64,000 nt of DNA from Azospirillum brasilense (GTDB lineage: Bacteria; Pseudomonadota; Alphaproteobacteria; Azospirillales; Azospirillaceae). The translations under genes were made by a program, and so were the position numbers. The notes below the pieces were generated by a model. The model searched no databases, was not told the origin of the DNA, and saw only the letters and a list, made by a program, of their open reading frames with translations. The stretch lies in contig NZ_CP032347.1 in assembly GCF_005222205.1 (NCBI RefSeq), positions 372,001 through 436,000 on the forward strand. Direction: 5' to 3'. Positions 58,043-64,000 of the stretch are shown in pieces. The first letter of the stretch is position 1. The number at the start of each line of letters is the position of its first letter.

Positions 58043-59173
58043 TCACCCACGGCCATCACCCAGGGCCATCACCCACCGCCCCAACTGCTGGGCCACCCGG
58101 TCGGACGGCAGCACCATGTCGGCGCCGCCGCGGCGGATCAGCTCCTGCGGCATGCCGAACACGACGGCGCTGGCCTCGGCCTCCGCGATGGTCCGGCCGC
58201 CCTGGCGACGCAGTTCCGCCATCGAGACCGCGCCATCCGACCCCATGCCCGTCAGAAGAACGCCGATCAGCCGCGACGGTGCCACGGCGCGCAGGGCGCT
58301 CTCGACCAGGCGGTCGACGTTGGGGTGCCAGCTCCGCCGTTCATCCATCGGAACGGGCTGGGCGCACAGCCGCCCGCCGCGCCGGACGATCTGTAGATCG
58401 GCGCCGCCGCGCGCGATGCACGCCATTCCGGGCTGGAGCGCCGTGGACGTCGCGGCCTCCACCACCGTAATTGCGGAAATGGTGTTGAGACGGCGGGCCA
58501 GCGGTCCGGTGAAGCTGGCGGGCATGTGCTGGACCACGACCACCGGCCAGGGAAAATCCTCCGGCAGAAGCGGGAGGATGTCTTCCAGCGTGCGCGGCCC
58601 GCCGGTGGACACGCCGATCAACACCAGCCCCTCACCCGGTCCCTCATCCGGCCCACCACCCGGAACCTCGCCGCCGCCCTCGTCCGCGGCCCACGGCTTG
58701 GACGGTGGAGCGTCGGCCAAGAAATCCGCCCCGGCGATGCGCTCGCGCGCCCGGCGCAGCCGTTCCCGCAGACCCAGCACCCGACGCGGGCGCGACCCGG
58801 CGGCGGCGCGCACGGTGTCGACCAGCTCCTCGGCGATGCCGGCGATGGCGCCGATCCCCGTCGGCTTCCGCACCGCCTCGACCGCCCCCAGCCGCAGCGC
58901 CTCCAGGGTCACCTCAGCCCCGTCTGCGGTCAGGGCCGAGACCATCACCACCGGCTTCGGATGCTCGACCATGATGCGCTTCAGGCAGGCGAGGCCGTCC
59001 ATGCCGGGCATCGTGACGTCCAGGGTCACCACATCCGGATCGAAGACCGGCAGCCGTTCCAGCGCCTCCGCCCCGTCGGCGGCGGACTCCACCTCGAAGC
59101 CGGCGGACGAGAGGATGTCCCCGATGCGCCGCCGCATCAGCGCCGAATCATCGACGACCAGGACCTTCACCAT
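58043..59173 (-). CDS. cheB: Protein-glutamate methylesterase/deamidase CheB
   Basis: A 376-residue enzyme that removes methyl groups from the receptor. The N-terminal receiver domain has VLVVDDSALMRRRIG and VVTLDVTMPGMDG with the phospho-accepting aspartate. A Pro/Gly/Glu-rich linker follows. The catalytic domain has the serine in LIGVSTGGPRTLE, the histidine in VVQHMPASFTGPLA, and the aspartate in LLTGMGSDGA. Everything needed for phosphorylation-controlled demethylation is present. GGAAGGTGG precedes the ATG at 59173. Confidence 0.95.
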   Translation of the reverse strand: MVKVLVVDDSALMRRRIGDILSSAGFEVESAADGAEALERLPVFDPDVVTLDVTMPGMDGLACLKRIMVEHPKPVVMVSALTADGAEVTLEALRLGAVEAVRKPTGIGAIAGIAEELVDTVRAAAGSRPRRVLGLRERLRRARERIAGADFLADAPPSKPWAADEGGGEVPGGGPDEGPGEGLVLIGVSTGGPRTLEDILPLLPEDFPWPVVVVQHMPASFTGPLARRLNTISAITVVEAATSTALQPGMACIARGGADLQIVRRGGRLCAQPVPMDERRSWHPNVDRLVESALRAVAPSRLIGVLLTGMGSDGAVSMAELRRQGGRTIAEAEASAVVFGMPQELIRRGGADMVLPSDRVAQQLGRWVMALGDGRG

Positions 59174-59191
59174 GACAGGACCACCTTCCGA

Positions 59192-60730
59192 TCAGACGGT
59201 GGCCAGGAGGTCGGCGAGCTGGTCCATGTCCAGCAGTTCCGCCGGGTCCATCAGCAGGATCATCCGCCGCTCCCCGGCGCCGTCCAGCGCGCCGATGCGG
59301 CGGATCAGCCGGTGCTGCGCCTGCGACACGACGGGGGCGGGCCCGATGGCGTCGTCCGGAAGGCGGACGATCCCGGCCATGCCGTCCACCAGCAGCCCGG
59401 CACGGGCCGCCCCGGCGGCGATCACCACGACGCGGCCTCGCTCCCCCGCGCTCCCCTGGTCCTCCGGCAGGCGCAGCAGGCGGCGCAGCGTGACCAGCGG
59501 CAGGACCGCGCCGCGCAGGGTCGTCACGCCGCTCACAAAATCCGGCGCGTTGGGCAGCGGAGTCACGGCGTCGGGCCGGCGGAGCACCTCCTGCACCGCC
59601 GCGACCGGCAGGCCGTATTCCGCCCCGGCCAGCCGGAACACCACGAAGGCCTCCGCCCGTTCCGCCTCCGCGTCCATCGCCACAGCCGACCCTCCTTCGC
59701 GCCCCTGGGCAGGCGCGCCCAGCCCCGCGCCATCGCCCGCTCCATGACGGAACAAGCGTTCCGCCGACAGGACCGGGATCAGCCGCGCGCCGCCGTCCAG
59801 CCGCGCGATGCCGTCCATGTCCTCGAACTCCGCCTCCCGCGCCATCAGAGGCGGCACCGGATCGATCCGTTCGCGGGGAACGCGCAGGATTTCCCGCACA
59901 TCCTCCACCGCCACGCCGACCAGGCCCTCCGCCGTGCGCAGGACGGCCACCTTGCCACGGTCCATCCCCTTCCGCTCGTCGAGCCCGAACAGCTCCCGCA
60001 GCCCGACCAGAGGAAGCAGCGCATCGCGCAGCGTCATCATGCCCAGAAGATGGGCGCGGGCACGGGGGACGCGGGCCACCGTCTCCGGAACCGTAACGAT
60101 CTCCCGCACCGCCGCCACCGGCAGCGCGAACTCCTGCTCCGCAACGGTGAGGACGACGAGTTGTTCCTCGTCCTGGCGGATGGCGGCGGCGGTCTTCGGC
60201 TGGGGCGCCGCGCTGAAGTCGGCGATTCCCGCCGCCCCCCGTCCGAGGTCGGTGAACTGGCGCTCGATCAGCGGGCCGGGGTCGAGGATCAGGGCGCCGT
60301 CACGGCCGCTGCCGGCCAGGATCGCGCCGGCCAGAAGATCGGCGTCGATGGACGGGTCGGGTACTGTCCCGGACTCGGCGATGCGGTCCTCGTCCACGGC
60401 GGACAGGCCAAGGACCCGGTCCACCAGCAGGCCGACCGGCTGGCTGTTGTGACGAACGATGAGCAGCCGCGCCGCCTTCGTCCCTCCCTGACCCGCTTCG
60501 CCCTCCCCGGCCCCGGTGAGGCCCAGGACCCGGCGCAATCCGATGACCGGCAGGACGGCGCCGCGCCGCCGGGCCAGCCCTTCCAGGCTGGGCGGGCCCA
60601 GCGGGATGCGCACCAGCGCGGGCGGGCGCAGGATCTCCAGCACGCCGTCGAGCGGCAAGGCCAATTCCATGCCACCGACCGTGAAAAGGACGAAGGAACG
60701 CGCGCCGTCGCGGCGGATGATCGCGGCCAT
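59192..60730 (-). CDS. cheW: Triple-domain CheW adaptor
   Basis: A 512-residue protein with three CheW-like domains in a row: about 10-160 (FVLFTVGGMELALPLDGVLE), 188-335 (LVVLTVAEQEFALPVAAVRE) and 360-505 (FVVFRLAGAEYGLPVAAVQE). Each has the interface segment (for example MMTLRDALLPLVGLRELF and VTTLRGAVLPLVTLRRLL). Ordinary CheW has one domain of about 150 residues. Three linked copies could connect several receptors or kinases within one array (inference). It sits between the receptor and cheB genes, and GGGGAG precedes the start. Confidence 0.92.
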   Translation of the reverse strand: MAAIIRRDGARSFVLFTVGGMELALPLDGVLEILRPPALVRIPLGPPSLEGLARRRGAVLPVIGLRRVLGLTGAGEGEAGQGGTKAARLLIVRHNSQPVGLLVDRVLGLSAVDEDRIAESGTVPDPSIDADLLAGAILAGSGRDGALILDPGPLIERQFTDLGRGAAGIADFSAAPQPKTAAAIRQDEEQLVVLTVAEQEFALPVAAVREIVTVPETVARVPRARAHLLGMMTLRDALLPLVGLRELFGLDERKGMDRGKVAVLRTAEGLVGVAVEDVREILRVPRERIDPVPPLMAREAEFEDMDGIARLDGGARLIPVLSAERLFRHGAGDGAGLGAPAQGREGGSAVAMDAEAERAEAFVVFRLAGAEYGLPVAAVQEVLRRPDAVTPLPNAPDFVSGVTTLRGAVLPLVTLRRLLRLPEDQGSAGERGRVVVIAAGAARAGLLVDGMAGIVRLPDDAIGPAPVVSQAQHRLIRRIGALDGAGERRMILLMDPAELLDMDQLADLLATV

Positions 60731-60752
60731 CGGTCGTCTCCCCGCCGGCCGG

Positions 60753-62726
60753 TCAGCCGGCCCCTTGCAGTTCTTCGGCCATGGCGGCGATCTCCTCGAT
60801 GGCGGCGGCCAGTTCCTCCGCGCCCTTGGCCTGCTCCCGCGCGGCCTTGGCCGCCTCGTTGGCCGAACGATTGGCCTGGTTGGCGGCGGCGGCGACCTGT
60901 TCCACGCCCTTCTGCGCCTCGGCCACGGCGCGCTGCACCTCGCCGGCGTTCTCGACGATCTCGCGGCTGCCGGAGATCACGGTGCGCAGGTCGGCGATGG
61001 CGGCGGCGAGGCTGCCGGCGAACTCCTGGTGGCGGACGGACTGGCGCGCCGTCTCGCCCCCGATGTCCTCGATGTCGCGGCGGACGCGCCCGATCTGGTC
61101 CTGGATGGCGTGGACGATGTCCTTCACCCGCTCGACATTCTCCGAGCTGTCGCGGGCGAGGTTGCGGATGTCGTTGCTGACGACGGTGAAGCCGCGCCCG
61201 AACTCCCCGGCCCGCGCCGCCTCGATGGAGCCGCTGACCGCCAGCATGCCGGTCTGGATGGCGATGATGGAGATGGCGTCGACCACCTTGTCGATGCGCC
61301 GCCCGATCTGCTCCATGGTGCCGATCCGCTCCACCGTGCGGAGGCTGGCGGCCACCGCCTCGCCCACCCCGGCGGTCAGAGCGCCCACCATGTCCTGCGT
61401 CTCGGACAGCAACGCCTCCAGGCCGACGCAGCGCTGAAGCGCCTCCTCGGCGCGGCTGTGACCGAGCTTGGCGCTGGCATCGATCTCGGCAATGGCGCTG
61501 CTGGACTGGTGGGTGGCCGCCCCCTGGGCCTGGGCGCCGCGGGAGATCTGGGTGATCGCCGCCATGATCTGGGCGGCGGCCCGGTTGATCTCCTCGATGG
61601 CGGCGGAGAGCTGTTCGGCGGCCGACGCGAGGTCCCCGGCGGCGCGGTGGACGTCGGTGCTGCCGGTCAGCTCGTCGGCCAGATCGGACAGCTGGCCGGC
61701 GGCCTGCTCGCTCTGGGCCAGCGCCTTGGCCTGCTCGCCGACCGTCTTCAGCGCCTCCTCGCTCGCCGCCGCCTGCTCCTCCGCGGCGGAGGCGACGCTT
61801 TCGGCGCCGCGCTGCGCCTCCCGTCCGGCGGAATCGGCCTCCAGCGCGGCCTTGATGGTGTCCTGCGCGCCGCGAGCGATGTCCCCCATGCCGTCGCGGA
61901 CCCGGTCGAGCTGGCCGGCGATCTTGCGGCCCCGCTCCACCTCCGCCTTGGACGCGTCGGCGCCGGCCACGATGCTCTCCGCGATGGCGCCGACCGCCTC
62001 CTGGATCTGGACGACCATGCGGTTGATTTCGTTGGCGGACCGCTCGGACCGCTCGGCCAGGGCCTGCACCTCGTCGGCCACCACGGCGAAGCCGCGCCCG
62101 GCGTCGCCGGCACGCGCGGCCTCGATGGCGGCGTTCAGCGCCAGGAGGTTGGTCTGGTCGGCCATGACCGCCACCCCCTCGACGATGGTGCCGATCTCCG
62201 CCGCCTGCCGCTCCAGGTCGCGAACCAGGGCGACCGCGGCCTCCTGCCGCGCGGCGGCGCGGACCAGCCCATCGACGGAGGTCAGGATCTGGCCGCTGAC
62301 GTCCTTCATCAGCGCTTGCAGCGCCTCGATGCGGGACAGCGAGGATTCGGCGTTGCTGCGCGCCCGCCCGATCAGGCTGGCGCTGCGGTCGATCATCCGC
62401 TGCGACTGCTGGGTGGCGCTGGCCGCCTCCTCCGCCCCGGCGGCGACCTGCTCCATCGCCTTGCGCAATTCCTCGGCGGCGGCGGCGGCCTGGGTCACCC
62501 CGCTGGCAAGCTCGTTCGCGGCGGCGGCGATGCCCTCCGCCGCCTTGCGCCGCCGGTTCCCGGCGCGGGCGCGCCGCCGGACCTCCGCCGCGCGGCGGGT
62601 CGACAGGGCGTTGTCGGGCTGGCCGGACACAGCGGCGTCATTGGGAAGCGCAGCCGCGTCCTCGCCGATGTCCGCGTTGCGGGAGGCGTTCGCCGTGTCG
62701 ATCCGCTTCTTCTTGACCAAGGCCAT
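60753..62726 (-). CDS. Soluble methyl-accepting chemotaxis protein with two signalling tips
   Basis: A 657-residue cytoplasmic receptor with no membrane segment and no recognised sensor domain. It is coiled-coil along nearly its whole length. Two separate hairpin tips are seen: residues about 190-233 (ADQTNLLALNAAIEAARAGD, GRGFAVVADEVQALAERS) and 490-530 (IQTGMLAVSGSIEAARAGEF, GRGFTVVSNDIRNLARDS). The first is canonical; the second differs at several positions usually conserved. No C-terminal CheR/CheB tether peptide is present. It begins MALVKKKRID, as in the HEAT protein. The start at 62726 was chosen for this match and a GGGG upstream. It is expected to sense an internal signal or another protein (inference). 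Confidence 0.9.
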   Translation of the reverse strand: MALVKKKRIDTANASRNADIGEDAAALPNDAAVSGQPDNALSTRRAAEVRRRARAGNRRRKAAEGIAAAANELASGVTQAAAAAEELRKAMEQVAAGAEEAASATQQSQRMIDRSASLIGRARSNAESSLSRIEALQALMKDVSGQILTSVDGLVRAAARQEAAVALVRDLERQAAEIGTIVEGVAVMADQTNLLALNAAIEAARAGDAGRGFAVVADEVQALAERSERSANEINRMVVQIQEAVGAIAESIVAGADASKAEVERGRKIAGQLDRVRDGMGDIARGAQDTIKAALEADSAGREAQRGAESVASAAEEQAAASEEALKTVGEQAKALAQSEQAAGQLSDLADELTGSTDVHRAAGDLASAAEQLSAAIEEINRAAAQIMAAITQISRGAQAQGAATHQSSSAIAEIDASAKLGHSRAEEALQRCVGLEALLSETQDMVGALTAGVGEAVAASLRTVERIGTMEQIGRRIDKVVDAISIIAIQTGMLAVSGSIEAARAGEFGRGFTVVSNDIRNLARDSSENVERVKDIVHAIQDQIGRVRRDIEDIGGETARQSVRHQEFAGSLAAAIADLRTVISGSREIVENAGEVQRAVAEAQKGVEQVAAAANQANRSANEAAKAAREQAKGAEELAAAIEEIAAMAEELQGAG

Positions 62727-62816
62727 GATCCAAACCCCTTGCCCCACGAGCCCGTGCGTCCCTGCCGGGGGCTCTTGTTGATTGGCGTGTGTTGATTGCC
62801 GGCGGGTTGCCCGCCC

Positions 62817-63455
62817 TCAGGCCAGCACCCGGCCGATGTAGCGCCCGATGGCCGCCTTCAGCTCCGTCGCTGATCCGGCGTCGAGCGCCAGGACCACGGT
62901 CCCCTCGACATCGTGGGGCGGTGTGCGGAAGGTGACGTGGAACAGGATGGCCTGCGCCTCCGCCGTCAGGGCGACGCCGCAACGGTCCAGCAGGTCGTCC
63001 CCCATCCCGCGAAGAACCTGCGGAAGGGTGGTGCCGATCGCGACGCCCAGCAGGTTCCCCATGGAGGACAGACAGCTGTTCAGCACGATGTTGCCGACCT
63101 CGGCCAGCGCCTCCTCCACCAACTCCGCCGCGTCCTCCTTGGGAACGCCGGGCGGCAGGGCGGCGGCGGCCAGCGGCAGGCCGCTGCGTTCCGGCATCAG
63201 CAGGATGGCCGAACCGAGGAAGGCGCCGGACAGGCACTCGGTCACCGCGATCAACGCTCCCGGCAGCGTCGACCGAAGCAGGCCGGACACCCGGTCGCCG
63301 GGGACGAGGGTGACCATTGGCACGGAAAGTTCCACAGGCCCGCCGATCATCCGGCTGAGCGCCGTGGACGCCCGGCCGACGCCGATGTTTCCCAGCTCCG
63401 TCAGCGCGTCGCGCTCCAGATCGTCCAGCTCAAGCCGCATGGGGATCGGGTCCAT
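62817..63455 (-). CDS. CheC-type phosphatase (copy 2)
   Basis: A 212-residue CheC homologue. The first active-site repeat DALTELGN...VP is complete. The second (EALAEVGN...LP) keeps the Glu, Asn and Pro but has Glu in place of the first Asp. The N-terminus DLERDALTELGNIGVGRAS closely matches copy 1 (DLERDALTELVNMGVGRAA). The two copies sit at opposite ends of the locus on opposite strands. It is the second gene of the minus-strand operon, 27 bases after the response regulator. Start ATG 63455; ATG 63440 is an alternative. Confidence 0.9.
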   Translation of the reverse strand: MDPIPMRLELDDLERDALTELGNIGVGRASTALSRMIGGPVELSVPMVTLVPGDRVSGLLRSTLPGALIAVTECLSGAFLGSAILLMPERSGLPLAAAALPPGVPKEDAAELVEEALAEVGNIVLNSCLSSMGNLLGVAIGTTLPQVLRGMGDDLLDRCGVALTAEAQAILFHVTFRTPPHDVEGTVVLALDAGSATELKAAIGRYIGRVLA

Positions 63456-63482
63456 CGGCGGGTGCCGGCCGGACCGGGCCGG

Positions 63483-63920
63483 TCAACCGGCGCCCCCGCC
63501 GGCCACATCGTTGGATGACGAGTCGTTGGAGGACGATGATGCGGGCGACGGGCGGCGCGGCAGGCTGGCGGCGGTCAGGAAGCGGGCCATCTGCTCCTCC
63601 TCCAGCGGCTTGGGCATGAAGGCGGCGCCCAGCGCGCGGATGCCCGACACCACCGAATCCTGGGCGTTGGCCGTGATGATGGCGACGCGGATGTCCGGCT
63701 TCGCCTGCAACAGGCGGGCGGCGGCCTCCAGGCCGTTGTCCCCCGGCATGTTGAAATCGATTATGGCGATATGGATATCACTTTCGTGCAGTTTTCCATA
63801 AAGCTCAGCGCTGTTCGCCGCTTCGATGACCGTCCAATCCGGCTTGTTCCGAAGTATTATGCCGCGGACATGCATGCGGGACAGCTTGCTGTCGTCCACG
63901 ACGATTACGGTCTTGCTCAA
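63483..63920 (-). CDS. Single-domain response regulator, first gene of the che operon
   Basis: A 145-residue receiver. TVIVVDDSKLSRMHVRGIIL and AIIDFNMPGDNGLEAA hold the acidic pocket and phospho-aspartate, VAIITANAQDS the switch region, and AFMPKPLEEEQM the lysine. The last 20 residues are low-complexity Ser/Asn/Gly. TTG 63920 was chosen as the start because GGAG lies upstream; no ATG is available, and a GTG at 63986 would add an unrelated leader. It opens the ten-gene minus-strand operon and is probably a CheC substrate. The promoter lies in the last 80 bases of the window or beyond. Confidence 0.88.
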   Translation of the reverse strand: MSKTVIVVDDSKLSRMHVRGIILRNKPDWTVIEAANSAELYGKLHESDIHIAIIDFNMPGDNGLEAAARLLQAKPDIRVAIITANAQDSVVSGIRALGAAFMPKPLEEEQMARFLTAASLPRRPSPASSSSNDSSSNDVAGGGAG

Positions 63921-64000
63921 CGCCTGTGCTCCGGGAGGAGAGAAAATTTGATTTGTGAAGCGATTATAACCACCGCCACGCCGCACGCCAGCATGGATTG

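Overview
The window is GC-rich (well above 60% by eye) with densely packed genes. The gene families (LIV-type transporter, liu leucine pathway, MucR/Ros regulator, an elaborate Che cluster with CheC and HWE/HisKA_2-type kinase) fit an alphaproteobacterium of the Azospirillum / Rhodospirillales type. That assignment is inferred from gene content; no rRNA or other marker gene is present.

Region 1 (1-26.4 kb) is a catabolic island for short branched acyl-CoA compounds. It starts with the end of an acyl-CoA dehydrogenase and a 3-hydroxyisobutyrate dehydrogenase (valine branch). A divergent regulator follows, in which an IclR-type DNA-binding domain is joined to a truncated, motif-degenerate acyl-CoA synthetase domain. 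Facing it is an operon encoding a complete LIV-type ABC importer (livG, livH, livM, a binding protein, livF) interleaved with two adenylate-forming enzyme homologues and an aldehyde dehydrogenase. Next come the leucine/isovalerate (liu) genes: isovaleryl-CoA dehydrogenase, thiolase, a second acyl-CoA dehydrogenase, methylcrotonyl-CoA carboxylase beta, methylglutaconyl-CoA hydratase, carboxylase alpha and HMG-CoA lyase. They are followed by a universal stress protein, ETF-ubiquinone oxidoreductase and a short-chain hydroxyacyl-CoA dehydrogenase. Six GC-rich interrupted palindromes of one family lie between genes of this island only. Palindromic operator candidates occur at the regulator/livG divergence and just before the isovaleryl-CoA dehydrogenase gene.

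Region 2 (26.4-31.2 kb) holds scattered single genes: a decayed serine-hydrolase pseudogene, a secreted PRC-barrel protein, a secreted esterase, an O-methyltransferase, a SPOR-like/polysaccharide-deacetylase fusion, and a MucR/Ros regulator lacking the usual zinc ligands.

Region 3 (31.3-47.8 kb) deals with sugars and surface modification. It has three GH1 beta-glucosidases and one GH4 glycosidase. Around 34-44 kb these flank a TPR-radical SAM/SPASM protein, a TPR-glycosyltransferase-like protein, an SbmA-type ABC protein with an eroded ATPase, an unknown protein and a large family 2 glycosyltransferase.

Region 4 (47.8-50.4 kb) has small hypothetical proteins and an ArgE-type deacetylase.

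Region 5 (50.6-64 kb) is a chemosensory locus. A plus-strand trio (CheC, PAS-PAS-PAS-HisKA_2 kinase, response regulator) converges on a ten-gene minus-strand operon: response regulator, a second CheC, a soluble receptor with two signalling tips, a triple-domain CheW, CheB, a HEAT-repeat protein, CheR, CheY, CheA and a STAS-like protein. No CheD or CheZ is seen. The strongest candidates for new biology are the IclR-acyl-CoA-synthetase regulator with its operators, the double-tip receptor that shares an N-terminal tag with the HEAT protein, and the TPR-radical SAM / TPR-glycosyltransferase pair.
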